Shown piece by piece: positions 7,600 through 16,771 of a stretch of 25,986 bases of DNA. The translations under genes were made by a program, and so were the position numbers. The first letter of the stretch is position 1; the number at the start of each line of letters is the position of its first letter. The notes below the pieces were generated by a model, which did not search any database, was not told where the DNA came from, and worked only from the letters and a program-made list of their open reading frames with translations. The DNA comes from an uncultured Cardiobacterium sp. (GTDB taxonomy: Bacteria; Pseudomonadota; Gammaproteobacteria; Cardiobacteriales; Cardiobacteriaceae), in NCBI RefSeq assembly GCF_938028825.1, contig NZ_CALIZP010000029.1, positions 1 through 25,986 on the forward strand, written 5' to 3'.

Positions 7600-9558
7600 C
7601 TAGGTGTGTTTGCGCCGCCAGTTGTAGTGGGCAAGGGTGGCGATGCCGTGCAGGATGAACAGTGCCAGCAGGAGGGCACCGGGCAGGACATCATTTGCAT
7701 AGGCTCTGATTCCGCCGATGAGGTTGAGTATGGCGACATAGGCAAATATGTAGAGGCAGGCGAGCGTAAGGAAACGGATGAGCGCGGCCAGGCTGCGGTG
7801 GATACTTTCCGGTCTGGGCGGGTTTCTGCCGGTGATGAAACCCGCACCGATGAGACTGAGCAGCACGGCGACTGCTCCCGGCATGTCTTTGCAGAGGGTG
7901 TTGTAGCCGATGGCACCGATGCCGAGCACCATGAAGATGGTGGCGGCGGTAGCGAGGTGTTTGGCCGTCTTCCGGTTGGGCGCTGGCGGGACGTGGCTGT
8001 AGATGAGGACGAGGGCGAGGAGGGGGGTGGCGATGAGGCTGAGGGCGGTCAGCAACGGGGTTTTGATGATGAAGGCGTGTTCGTCACCGCTCAGATTGCC
8101 GACGATATAGGCAGCGGCGATGAGGACGGCAATGGCGCCGTGGTCAAGCATGGCGCGGCGCAGGTTGACTGCCTCAGGCGGGAGGCGGCACCAGGCGTGG
8201 CCGTAGAGGATGAGGCTAAGGATGGCGGTGAGGGCCTGGGCGAGGGTTTGCGCGGGCAGTGGCCGCCAGGCGGGTGGAATCAGGCTGTAAATAAGGCCGA
8301 GGATGTAGAGGACAGAGGCGAGATGCAACGGCAGATCGTCTTGCGGGCGCGGCGGCCGCCAGCCGGCGGTGATGGCGTATTTTGTGCGCCACAGGATGTG
8401 CGCGCTGCGCAGGAGCAGCCAGGTGATGAGGATGGCGGCCAGCGGCAGGCCGTACTCCGGTGATGTTGCGGGCGCTGCCGGGCAGGTGATGCAGCGGTAA
8501 GCGGCGTAGGGGTTGGGGCGCGGTCCTGTGTAGGCGACGTAGGCGGGCAGCAGGAAGCAGATGGCAATATCAATGAACCACCCGTAGCGCAGACCGGCAA
8601 ATGGCAGGTGGTAACGCATGAGTTCGCGCAGGCGCGGCCAGGCGGCGAAGTAGTGCTCGTCGGCGACGTCGCCGGTATCGTCGTACAGGCGATGCCAGTC
8701 CTGCCAGACGGGGCCGGGGTCGCAGACAAGGAGGCGGCGGCGCAATGCCCACCAGCGGCGCAGGGCGCTGTATCGGAGCCAAGCGGCAAGGGCGGGGTAG
8801 TGCGCAGCGAGGATGCTGTCGCGCAGTGCCGGATCGCCGTCTGCGGCGATGAGGTCGGCGAGCAGGCGGCGGCTGTCGGGGTCTTGCAGGCCGTAGTGCT
8901 GCTGCATCCAGAGGCGGCTGTGCGGATAGTCGCCGTCATCAAGGCAGGCGGTTAGCGCACCGGTGTAGTCAAGGCGGAAGTCGATGTTGTCGAGCGCGGG
9001 ATGGGTGGCTTGCGCTTGCAGGAGGACGAGCAGCGCGGCGTCGTCCAAACCCTGCCATGCCTGTTGCAGTTGCCGCAGCAGGAGGGTGGCGTTGAGGGGC
9101 GTCAGGGCGGGGCGGGCGCTGCTGTCCTGATAGTCGTGTGCGGCGGGTTCGGCAAGCGGGAAGGGCTGCTCCGTGGCGGTGGGCGGTGTGTCGCGGTAGC
9201 CATGCGCGGCGGGTTCGGTCAGGGTGAAGGTGAAACCGTCAGGCGTGGCGGTCGCGGGCGGGTTGGCATGGGTGTAAGCGGGTGCGGCAGGCGGGTAGGG
9301 CTGTGCGGCGGCAGGCGCAGGCGGGTTGTTGGGGGCGGTATCGTGGCCGTCGGGGGCGGCGGACGGACGGCGTGGGCCGTCGCTGCGGTGTTCGTAATGC
9401 GGGCGCAGACGCAACGCTTCTTCGTAGGCGGCGCGGATGCGGCGGAAGCCCGCTGGGTCGCGGTCTGGGCGGTGTACGCGGACAAGCGCCGCGTAGGCGG
9501 TTTTAATGGCGGCTTCGTCGCCGGTCGGTGCGATGCCGAGGATGTGCCAGCAGTTCAT
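7600..9558 (-). CDS. J-domain-containing polytopic membrane protein of unknown function
   Basis: 652 residues. Residues 1-55 form a J domain (CWHILGIAPTGDEAAIKTAY, then RIRAAYEEAL), but the signature reads VHRPDRDP, so either the HPD histidine is displaced or arginine stands in its place. A Pro/Ala-rich linker follows (about 65-150), containing two copies of an EPAAH-Y-D motif 22 residues apart. A soluble helical stretch comes next (about 160-310). About nine to ten hydrophobic segments fill the C-terminal half, for example AILITWLLLRSAHILW. Layout resembles membrane-tethered cochaperones such as DjlB/DjlC, which serve an Hsp70 at the inner membrane, but I do not recognise a named family. The gene sits 105 bases downstream of another unknown membrane protein and may share its transcript. 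No clear ribosome site precedes ATG 9558. Confidence 0.8.
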   Translation of the reverse strand: MNCWHILGIAPTGDEAAIKTAYAALVRVHRPDRDPAGFRRIRAAYEEALRLRPHYEHRSDGPRRPSAAPDGHDTAPNNPPAPAAAQPYPPAAPAYTHANPPATATPDGFTFTLTEPAAHGYRDTPPTATEQPFPLAEPAAHDYQDSSARPALTPLNATLLLRQLQQAWQGLDDAALLVLLQAQATHPALDNIDFRLDYTGALTACLDDGDYPHSRLWMQQHYGLQDPDSRRLLADLIAADGDPALRDSILAAHYPALAAWLRYSALRRWWALRRRLLVCDPGPVWQDWHRLYDDTGDVADEHYFAAWPRLRELMRYHLPFAGLRYGWFIDIAICFLLPAYVAYTGPRPNPYAAYRCITCPAAPATSPEYGLPLAAILITWLLLRSAHILWRTKYAITAGWRPPRPQDDLPLHLASVLYILGLIYSLIPPAWRPLPAQTLAQALTAILSLILYGHAWCRLPPEAVNLRRAMLDHGAIAVLIAAAYIVGNLSGDEHAFIIKTPLLTALSLIATPLLALVLIYSHVPPAPNRKTAKHLATAATIFMVLGIGAIGYNTLCKDMPGAVAVLLSLIGAGFITGRNPPRPESIHRSLAALIRFLTLACLYIFAYVAILNLIGGIRAYANDVLPGALLLALFILHGIATLAHYNWRRKHT

Positions 9559-9663
9559 GGGGGAAATGGGTGGTGATCAGGGGCGTCATCTTATCCCATC
9601 CTGCCGCTGCCGCCGACGGCAACCGGCATGGCGGCGGTTTTTCGCGTCACCGCCGCCCTTCCT

Positions 9664-10920
9664 TCAACAGTCCGGCGCGGCGAATGCCGCCTGCCATTGC
9701 CACGGCAGGGCGAGGATGACGAGGTTGGCGAAGGTGGCGATAAAGAATGTCCAGACCGGCAGGAGGCCGCCGCAGAGGGCGAGGGCGTAGCCGCTGTTCG
9801 CGGCGAGGACGCACCAGGCAAAGGGGCGGACGCGCAGCGGCGGGTAGGGCGCGGCGGCGGGCGGCACGCTGCCGTCGAGGATGGCGCGGATGGTGGCGCA
9901 GAGGTCGTCGCTTGGCGCATCGTTTTTGCCGAGGCATTCGGTGATGATGATGCGCCGGTGCCGGTGGCGGTCGGTGAGGCCGATATGCTGCGTGTAGTTT
10001 TTGTAGGAGGACAGGAAGGGCGACGGGTCGCGTTCACAGTCGCTCAGTGTCTGCCACGGCAGATGGGTATTCAGCGGCCCGGTGTAGAGCAGGTACAGGT
10101 TCGGCAGGAGGCAGCGGCGCAGCGCCAGATGCAGGCCGTGACTGTCGGCACGGGCGGGCGGTTCCCGGCGGCGGCAGAAGTTGTGGCGGAGGTTATGCCC
10201 GACGGCGGTGGCGGCCATCGCTGTGATGCACCACAGCGGGATGTAGAAGACGATATCGCCCGCTGTGGCGGCATTGAGGTGTTTACCCGCCGCTATTGCC
10301 ATTTTCAGCAAGAGCAGCAGGGGCAGGAGTAGCCAGAAGTGGTTGAGGTTGCCGCGCTGCACAAGGTCGGGGTGTTTGTACCAGACGCGTTGCCAATCGG
10401 CAGGCAGGGCGGCGACGGGTACGGGTGTTTCGCCGTCAATGTAGCGTTGCGCGAAGTGGGCGAGAGCATGGGTTTCCGATCTGAGACCCTCCATGCGCAG
10501 TTTGCGCGGTGCGGTGTCGCGCGGGAGGATATGCAGGATGGCGTGGTCGCGGCTGAGGAATGTCTCAAGCCATGTCGCGCCACAACTGGCGGTGACTTGT
10601 TGCAGTGCGTCCCAGCGCCATTGGTGGCTGATGGTGCCGTAGTAGCCGTACAAGGTCAGCCCCTGCGGGTCGCAGACGGCCAGCGGCGGTTGACGGAGAA
10701 TGTCGTAAACGGCATGGCGGCAGTAGAGGAGGGACAGCAGGACGATGACGACGAATAGGGTCGTCGTGTCCCGGTTCATCTGTTCGCCCATGAGCGACAG
10801 CGTGAACCACAGCAAAAACAGGAGGAAGAGGTACAGGGTGATGCGGCCGCTGTAATCCGCCCGCCGCACCCGCCAGACAAGGGTCTGCGGATGGGCGAGG
10901 TCGGGGGTGAAGTGGGGCAT
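9664..10920 (-). CDS. Membrane protein of unknown function
   Basis: 418 residues with no family I recognise. Two hydrophobic helices lie near the N-terminus (LYLFLLFLLWFTLSLMG and TTLFVVIVLLSLLYC). A soluble section of about 110 residues follows (LTLYGYYGTISHQWRWDALQ onward) whose strand pattern recalls a bacterial PH-like domain. Another helix pair comes at about 195-245, then a second soluble part, and two hydrophobic segments at the C-terminus. An AGC/GGAG-type ribosome site sits about 9 bases before ATG 10920. Codon use matches a real GC-rich gene, and the opposite-strand frames give low-complexity protein. Function unknown; the only context is the following J-domain membrane protein. Confidence 0.75.
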   Translation of the reverse strand: MPHFTPDLAHPQTLVWRVRRADYSGRITLYLFLLFLLWFTLSLMGEQMNRDTTTLFVVIVLLSLLYCRHAVYDILRQPPLAVCDPQGLTLYGYYGTISHQWRWDALQQVTASCGATWLETFLSRDHAILHILPRDTAPRKLRMEGLRSETHALAHFAQRYIDGETPVPVAALPADWQRVWYKHPDLVQRGNLNHFWLLLPLLLLLKMAIAAGKHLNAATAGDIVFYIPLWCITAMAATAVGHNLRHNFCRRREPPARADSHGLHLALRRCLLPNLYLLYTGPLNTHLPWQTLSDCERDPSPFLSSYKNYTQHIGLTDRHRHRRIIITECLGKNDAPSDDLCATIRAILDGSVPPAAAPYPPLRVRPFAWCVLAANSGYALALCGGLLPVWTFFIATFANLVILALPWQWQAAFAAPDC

Positions 10921-10995
10921 GGACGGCTCCGGAGTGGTTCATTGGTGCGGATTGTGCCGAGACGGGACGGCAGCGGCAAGGGCGTGGTGCTGAGT

Positions 10996-11070
10996 TCGCC
11001 AAGCGGCGTGATTGCCGGGGTTTGGGGAATGGGTTTTGTCGCTGCACGCTTTTTTACTGCCCTCTCCCCA
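10996..11070 (+). repeat. Composite type A repeat with GC-rich tail
   Basis: The unit CGCCAAGCGGCGTGATTGCC (from 10997) is followed by GGAATGGGTTTTGTCGCTGC, then a T-rich piece and CTGCCCTCTCCC. The same order recurs at 23295-23366, so the element is about 70-75 bases long. It fills most of the gap between nosD and the next minus-strand gene (10921-11126). Confidence 0.7.
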
Positions 11071-11126
11071 AATCCCTTTTTCGCTGCGCGAACTGTTCCG
11101 GTCCCACAGGGTGAGGGGGTTCGGCT

Positions 11127-12362
11127 CTACTGCGCCACCGTCGGCGGGTTCATCAACGGGTAGCTGTCCACCACGCCGCCGGGGTGGATAGCGGGGAATT
11201 GTTGTTGGGCATATTTGAGCAGTTGTGCCGCCGGGCTGTTGATGAGGACTTTGGCGTTCGGCGCGCGCCACAGTACCTGGTCGAGGATGTTGTTCGGGCG
11301 GTAGGGCATGTCGGCGATGCCGTCGCCGTTGAGGTCGAAGGCGCTGTTGTCGCTCCAGTAGTTGCCGCGTCCTTGGTGCGACCATTCGATGAGGCGGGTG
11401 CCAACGTATTTGACCTGGGTCTGGTTGTTGTTGAAGGCGTTGTCGTGGACGCGGCTGTCCGATGAGCCGGCGGTGGAATGGATGCCGATGGTGCAGTCGT
11501 TGAAGCTGTTGTTGTGGAAGCCGTTCTGGTTGGCGTTGTAGAGGGTTACGCAGGATTTGGCCTGTTCGATGCGGTTGCCGCTGATTTCCGACTGGTTGAC
11601 GGCGTTGAGCATGAGGCCGTGTTCGCGGCTGTTTTTGCTTTGGTTGTCGCGCACGGTGATGCGGTTGGAGAACATGATGACGTAGGCGGATTCGAGGTCG
11701 GAGAGGTGGTTGTTCTTCACTTCGCTGTCTTCGGTGTACATGTAATGGATGCCGAAGCGGATGCCGCTGACGGTGTTGTCTTCAAAGAGGTTGTATTTGC
11801 TGTTGGTGACGTAGATGCCGTCGCGCCCGCCGCTGATGGTGTTGTTGCGGATGATGGTGTGCAGGCTTTTCCAGAGCTGGATGCCGTTGCCCCGGTCATT
11901 GACACGACCTGTCGCCTGACCAGTGATGGTGTTGTGCTCGACGATGCCTTTTTCCGGCCCCCAGATGTAGATGCCGAAGAGGTTGTCTTTGGCGTGGTTG
12001 TGGTGGATGTGGATGTGGTGTGCACTCCTGTCCGCAAAGATGCCTGAATCCATGTCGAAGAGGTTGTTGCCGGAATGGGTGACGGTGAGGTGCTCAATGG
12101 TGCTGTCCGGCGCTTTGATGTGCAGCACTTTTCCTTTGCCGCCGCCGTCGAGGATGGTTTCGCCCGTCGTGCTGCCGCTCAGGGTGACGGGAATATTGAC
12201 GGTGAAGTTGCCGCGATAGGTGGCGGGCGCAAGGATGAGGTGATCACCCGCCTGGGCGCTATCCAGGTAGTGTTGCAGGTCGGCATCGGCGGGGACTTCG
12301 ATGTCGGCGGCGCGGGCGGCGAAGGGCAGGGCAAGGAAGAGGGGGATGAGCGGGGTTTTCAT
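11127..12362 (-). CDS. nosD: Nitrous oxide reductase maturation protein NosD
   Basis: Periplasmic right-handed beta-helix protein needed to mature the copper centre of NosZ, normally with the ABC pair NosF-NosY. The start is ATG 12362, giving 411 residues with a Sec signal (MKTPLIPLFLALPFAARA, cut near ARA-AD). The longer reading from 12422 adds a threonine/proline stretch that would hide the signal and crosses the nosZ terminator. Many short beta-helix turns are visible (for example IEHLTVTHSGNNL, IIRNNTISGGRDGIYV), as in CASH-type repeats. It lies 99 bases after nosZ, across a strong terminator, and lacks a good ribosome site. nosF, nosY and nosL do not follow; unrelated membrane genes do. 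Confidence 0.93.
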   Translation of the reverse strand: MKTPLIPLFLALPFAARAADIEVPADADLQHYLDSAQAGDHLILAPATYRGNFTVNIPVTLSGSTTGETILDGGGKGKVLHIKAPDSTIEHLTVTHSGNNLFDMDSGIFADRSAHHIHIHHNHAKDNLFGIYIWGPEKGIVEHNTITGQATGRVNDRGNGIQLWKSLHTIIRNNTISGGRDGIYVTNSKYNLFEDNTVSGIRFGIHYMYTEDSEVKNNHLSDLESAYVIMFSNRITVRDNQSKNSREHGLMLNAVNQSEISGNRIEQAKSCVTLYNANQNGFHNNSFNDCTIGIHSTAGSSDSRVHDNAFNNNQTQVKYVGTRLIEWSHQGRGNYWSDNSAFDLNGDGIADMPYRPNNILDQVLWRAPNAKVLINSPAAQLLKYAQQQFPAIHPGGVVDSYPLMNPPTVAQ

Positions 12363-12410
12363 GGTTCTGCGTGTTGTTGTGGTGATGGGTGGCGGTTCGG
12401 CGATAGTTAT

Positions 12411-12443
12411 AAAAAAACTCACGACGGCGAGCCGTCGTGAGTT
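12411..12443 (-). terminator. Rho-independent terminator after nosZ
   Basis: Perfect 13-base-pair stem (12416-12428 with 12431-12443, loop of 2, in practice 4). In minus-strand sense it reads AACTCACGACGGC, TC, then its complement, followed by an unbroken run of seven T (12417-12411). It starts 18 bases after the nosZ stop and lies 49 bases before the nosD start. Confidence 0.95.
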
Positions 12444-12461
12444 GGTGCGGGTCGCGCCGAA

Positions 12462-14375
12462 TCAGGCTTTGGCTTTGACCAGCATACGGCCACTCATTTC
12501 CATGTGCAGGGCGTGGCAGAACCATTGGCAGTAGTACCAGTGGACGCCGGGGCGGTCTGCTTTGAAGGTCACGGAGGCGGTTGCCTGCGGGCTGATTTCC
12601 ATCGCGATGCCGTAGCCTTCGAGGGTGAAGCCGTGGGTGAGGTCTTCGATCATTTCTTTGTTGGTGACGTAAACGGTGACTTCGTCGCCTTCGTTGACCT
12701 CAAATTTGGAGAGGCCGTAGGCGGGTGCGGTCGCGGTCATGTACACGCGGACTTTGTCGCCGTCGCGGATGACAGTGTTGGCAGTGTCGAGGTCAACGCC
12801 GTCTTTTTTCGCCTGTTCGCGCGCTTCTTTCCAGAAGTCGTCATCACGATTCCAGATGCTGAGCGGGTTCACTTTGTTGCGGGCGACGATGATCATGTCG
12901 TGCGGTTCGGCGAAGCTCGGGCCGTCGTGAACGAGGCGCATATGGTCGCCGGAGATGCTGATGAGCTGGTCGTTTTCCGGTTTGAGCGGACCGACATTCA
13001 GGAAGCGGTCTTTGGAGAATTTGTTGAGCGAGACGAGCCATTGACCGTCGGCTTCTTTGGTCTCGCCCATCGAAGTATGGTTATGTCCCGGCTGGTAGTG
13101 AACGTCGATTTTTTCGATAACCGGCTCAACTTTTTCACCCTGGTAGGCCTGACGCGCTTTTTCGATGTTCCATTTGACCATCTGGCTGTCAATGAAGAGC
13201 GTGGTGTAGGCGTTGCCTTTGCCGTCAAACGCGGTGTGCAGCGGCCCCAAACCGAGTTCTGGCTGGGCGACCACGAGATCTTTGGCTTCGATTTTGTCGT
13301 CGAAGAAGTCATCCAGTTTGCGTACGTCAATGACGGATACGGTCGGCGAGAGTTTGCCGTTCAGGACAATGTGGATGCCGTCCGGTGCGGCGTTGCAGCC
13401 GTGCGGCGAGTTCGGCACCGGGATGTAGCGGGTGTATTTGGAGCCGTGGGTGCCGTCAAGCACGGGGACACCGTTGATTTCCTTGAAGTCGCCGTTTTTC
13501 ACGCCTTCTTCGATGCGCTTGATGTTGAAGACGACAACCCAGTCGGTTTCGCTCGATGACATTTCGCCGACATCCAGACCTTTTTCGGAGTTGTAGCAGG
13601 TGGAAAAGGCGTATTTACCCTGGTAGTCGGCATCAAGGTTGTCGAGGTTGCCGTCCACGCGCACTTGCCATTTGACATCCATGGTTTCGCCGTCCACGGC
13701 GGTAAACGCGGTCCAGTAGTCCTGTTTCGGGTTTTCGGTGTCGAGGATAGTCTTGCCGTCGTTCGGCCAGGGGATGATGTGTTCGCCGTTGGCGAAGACG
13801 TAGCCGGTTTTCGGGAAGCGTTGCGGGCGCAAGCCGTGAATGGCGGAGACGTTCGGGATTTCAACCATTGCGTCGCATTTCATTACGTCGCAGCGAATGC
13901 GGGCGACACGGGTGTTGGCCTTGTCGTTGGCGTAGAGGTAGCGGCCATCATAGGTGCCGTCGGTGAAAGACATGTGCGGGTGGTGCAGGTCACCGTTCAT
14001 ATAGATGCCGCCTTTGTCTTCGAGGAATTTTTTGGTTTCCGGCAGCATTTTTTCGCGCATGACACGGCGGCTTTCGTTGGTGCGGCCCCAACCGGTGGCA
14101 CCGTCGTAGTTGAAGACGGGGATACGCATCAGTTCGCGCATGGACGGCATGCCGAGGATGCGGATTTCGCCGGACTGGCCGCCGGAGTTGAAGACGTAGT
14201 ACTGGTCAAGGTCACCCGGTGCGACGTGGTCGCTCGCTTCGGCCGCGCCTTCGGCACCGGCGGTTTGCGAGGTGGCCAGGAGTCCTGCACCTCCGGCGAC
14301 GGCTGCGCCACCGGCAGCGGCGACACCGCCGAGGAAGCCACGGCGTTTGATGCCGTTTTTTTGTTCTTCTGACAT
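12462..14375 (-). CDS. nosZ: Nitrous oxide reductase, clade I (Tat-exported)
   Basis: Periplasmic copper enzyme reducing N2O to N2, the last step of denitrification. 637 residues. A twin-arginine signal KRRGFLGG (RR at 11-12) marks clade I. The CuZ region begins with DLHHPH at 129-134. The C-terminal cupredoxin CuA site is CQWFCHALHMEM, giving C616, W618, C620, H624 and M627, the same spacing as in the Pseudomonas stutzeri enzyme. All expected ligand motifs that I checked are present. An AGGAGA ribosome site sits 6 bases before ATG 14375. It is 30 bases downstream of nosR and so probably on one FNR-driven transcript, ending at the hairpin at 12411-12443. Confidence 0.98.
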   Translation of the reverse strand: MSEEQKNGIKRRGFLGGVAAAGGAAVAGGAGLLATSQTAGAEGAAEASDHVAPGDLDQYYVFNSGGQSGEIRILGMPSMRELMRIPVFNYDGATGWGRTNESRRVMREKMLPETKKFLEDKGGIYMNGDLHHPHMSFTDGTYDGRYLYANDKANTRVARIRCDVMKCDAMVEIPNVSAIHGLRPQRFPKTGYVFANGEHIIPWPNDGKTILDTENPKQDYWTAFTAVDGETMDVKWQVRVDGNLDNLDADYQGKYAFSTCYNSEKGLDVGEMSSSETDWVVVFNIKRIEEGVKNGDFKEINGVPVLDGTHGSKYTRYIPVPNSPHGCNAAPDGIHIVLNGKLSPTVSVIDVRKLDDFFDDKIEAKDLVVAQPELGLGPLHTAFDGKGNAYTTLFIDSQMVKWNIEKARQAYQGEKVEPVIEKIDVHYQPGHNHTSMGETKEADGQWLVSLNKFSKDRFLNVGPLKPENDQLISISGDHMRLVHDGPSFAEPHDMIIVARNKVNPLSIWNRDDDFWKEAREQAKKDGVDLDTANTVIRDGDKVRVYMTATAPAYGLSKFEVNEGDEVTVYVTNKEMIEDLTHGFTLEGYGIAMEISPQATASVTFKADRPGVHWYYCQWFCHALHMEMSGRMLVKAKA

Positions 14376-14405
14376 GGTTTTCTCCTGTTGTTTGTAGGAC
14401 GGGAA

Positions 14406-16739
14406 TTACGCCTTTTCCGGTGTGACTTTGGTGACACCGGCTCGGGCGGCGCGGATTTCTTCGTTGCGCGTTTCGCGTGCTTTCTGTTTTTTCGCTTTTT
14501 CGATGGCGAGCAGCAAGTGCATGCAGCGGCTTTTGTCATGATACAGCACTTGGCAGTTCAAGCACTGGATACATTCGTTCTCGTTGATGTTGCCTTCGGG
14601 GAAGATGGCTTCCACAGGGCAATCCTGCGCGCATTTTTGGCAGGGATTGCCGCATTCCGGGTAGCGCTTCAGCCAGTTAAAAAGACGCAGTTTGGCGGGA
14701 ATGGCCAGCGCCGCGCCCATCGGACAGAGGTAGCGGCAGTAGAAACGCTCGATGAAGAGACCAATCAGCAGCAGGGTCAGGGCGAAGGCGACATACGGCC
14801 AGGCGCGCCCGAATTTGAGGATGATGGCGGTCTTGAACGGCTCAACTTCGGCCAGATGTTCGGCAAGCCCCATGTCGTAGAGCGAGAAGCCGAAGAGCAG
14901 CAGGAAGATGATGTATTTGATGGCCGTCATCCGCTCGTGCACCTTAAAGGGGAATTTGAACTGCGGCACATGCAGTTTTTTCGCGATATAGTTCGTGAGT
15001 TCCTGCAAGGCGCCGAAGGGGCAGAGCCAGCCGCAGAAAAAGCCGCGATTCCACATCAGCGAGCCGAAGGCAGTGGCGCACCAGAGGATGAAGATGACGG
15101 GATCCATCAGGAAGACGTTCCAGTTGAAGCCGTTGATGAGCGAGTTGGTGAAGGCCAGGACGTTCACCACCGACAACTGCCCGTTCACGGAAAGCTGCGC
15201 ACCGAGGTAGCCGCCCAGCCAGAACAGGGTGAAGACGAGGTAGCAATTGCGGAACGCCTTGTAAGCGCGCGGGTATTGGGTAATCCAGTCCTGGAACATG
15301 AAGACGCAGACCAGCACGAAAATGGCGATGCCCAGCACGACAATCTGGACGGTCTTGTCGCGCCACGCCTGCCGCGCGATTTTCGCCTGCACGCTCAATT
15401 CACCGTCATCATGGACGGCAGCCACACCACCTGCCGCATCTGCCGGAGCGGCGGTTTGCGCGGCTGCGGGCGGCGGCTCGACGTAATCCGGGTTGGGGAT
15501 TTGCTTGGTGTAGGCGGCAGGCAGGTTGTAATCCATATCGAAGGTGATGAACGCCTTGTCGCGCGCGCCGGTGGCGCGTTGTACCAAAAGTTCCAACTGC
15601 CACGGGCGGGCAACGTCCAGCGTTTGCTCGGTCGGCACGGTAAAGAGCGCGATTTCCGGGAAATGCGGCGCGCCGGTGGCCATGATGTCGCCGATGCGGC
15701 GGTGGTTGCGGTCGCGGAAGTGGAAGCCGTTGCCGTCCTGCTTCAATTTCAGGCGGTCGAAAATCCCGCCGCGCACGTAGCCCGACCCCTTGAACGAATA
15801 CAACCCCTTGCCGGCGACGAGAATCGCCTGCTGCCCCGGCTGCAACTGCTTCGTCATCTGTTCATACAGTGAATCGCCGAGCAGGCTGCGCCCGATGGAC
15901 GGCACCGTGACCGGCGCATAAAACATCTCGATAAACTCGTCGTCCGGATTGCTGCTTTCCGCGCGCTCCGCCGCTTCGGGATGCTTCGCCTTGATGAAGC
16001 CTTCATTGACCTCGCCGACGTGCAACTGGAAGGAACGCACCGCGCCGCTGCCGGTCAGCTCCGGCCAGCTGCTCTTCTCCTGCTTGTCCATATCGACCAC
16101 CGTCAGCTCCTTCGGCTGCGCGGGGGCGGCTTCCTCCGCGCCGCCGCCCTGCATCGCCTTCGCGGCGGCAATCGCCGAGCGGGCGATGGTCTCGTTGATG
16201 ACCATCACCGTCACCGTCGCGCCGCTGATGACATCGGGCGCGTCCTGATTCATGCCGTCACGCGGATAATTGCGCCCGGTGTAGGCATCGATATAGGCGT
16301 TGACCTTCTCGATGGGGATGCCGATGAGCACAATCGGCTCCGAGTGCTTGACCAGCTTGGCTTTGGTGATGGTGAAATCCTTGTCCACGCCGATCATGAT
16401 GTGGATCGGCTTGCCGGAATAACCGCCGGACGGCACATAATCCGAGTTCAGGAACACATAGCCCAGCACCTCCTCGCCTTTCAGCACCGGCACCAGCGGC
16501 GGATGCTCCTGAATCTGGCCGTAGCCGGTCGCTTCCGGGAAAAACTCGGTCGCCGGCACCTTCGCGGTGAATTCCTGCAACGAACCGTCGCTATGGAACA
16601 GCGCCGCGCGCAGCTCCTTCGCCGTCGGCATCGGCGCGGCGGTAGCCGTTTCTGCAAAAAATAAAGCGGCAATGGCCAGCACGACCATTACCGCGAAACG
16701 CCGTATCGGATGATTACCGGCGATAGCTGACTGTCTCAT
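14406..16739 (-). CDS. nosR: NosR, membrane flavo-iron-sulfur protein of N2O respiration
   Basis: Inner-membrane electron donor and expression factor for NosZ. The start is ATG 16739 (777 residues), with GGGGA about 6 bases upstream and the signal-anchor RRFAVMVVLAIAALFFA next; the earlier in-frame ATG at 16889 lies beyond the promoter. The periplasmic FMN-binding domain has the flavinylation motif SGATVT at 172-177. A run of transmembrane helices follows, with CGWLCP and CRYLCP motifs between them. The C-terminal cytoplasmic ferredoxin part has CGNPCQKCAQDCP and then CIQCLNC. This is the full domain set of the family. It is the first gene of nosR-nosZ(-nosD), divergent from the iron importer. 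Confidence 0.97.
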   Translation of the reverse strand: MRQSAIAGNHPIRRFAVMVVLAIAALFFAETATAAPMPTAKELRAALFHSDGSLQEFTAKVPATEFFPEATGYGQIQEHPPLVPVLKGEEVLGYVFLNSDYVPSGGYSGKPIHIMIGVDKDFTITKAKLVKHSEPIVLIGIPIEKVNAYIDAYTGRNYPRDGMNQDAPDVISGATVTVMVINETIARSAIAAAKAMQGGGAEEAAPAQPKELTVVDMDKQEKSSWPELTGSGAVRSFQLHVGEVNEGFIKAKHPEAAERAESSNPDDEFIEMFYAPVTVPSIGRSLLGDSLYEQMTKQLQPGQQAILVAGKGLYSFKGSGYVRGGIFDRLKLKQDGNGFHFRDRNHRRIGDIMATGAPHFPEIALFTVPTEQTLDVARPWQLELLVQRATGARDKAFITFDMDYNLPAAYTKQIPNPDYVEPPPAAAQTAAPADAAGGVAAVHDDGELSVQAKIARQAWRDKTVQIVVLGIAIFVLVCVFMFQDWITQYPRAYKAFRNCYLVFTLFWLGGYLGAQLSVNGQLSVVNVLAFTNSLINGFNWNVFLMDPVIFILWCATAFGSLMWNRGFFCGWLCPFGALQELTNYIAKKLHVPQFKFPFKVHERMTAIKYIIFLLLFGFSLYDMGLAEHLAEVEPFKTAIILKFGRAWPYVAFALTLLLIGLFIERFYCRYLCPMGAALAIPAKLRLFNWLKRYPECGNPCQKCAQDCPVEAIFPEGNINENECIQCLNCQVLYHDKSRCMHLLLAIEKAKKQKARETRNEEIRAARAGVTKVTPEKA

Positions 16740-16771
16740 GATTTTCCCCAAGATAATTATTGCTTTTGTTG

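Noticed and set aside
9609..9645. GC hairpin followed by T on the plus strand between the two unknown membrane genes
   Set aside because: Both neighbouring genes are on the minus strand, so the T-tract is on the wrong side for them; the stem is imperfect.
16751..16764. Fur box between nosR and fecB
   Set aside because: AGATAATTATTGC matches the Fur consensus only weakly and lies in the nosR leader, not at the fecB promoter.
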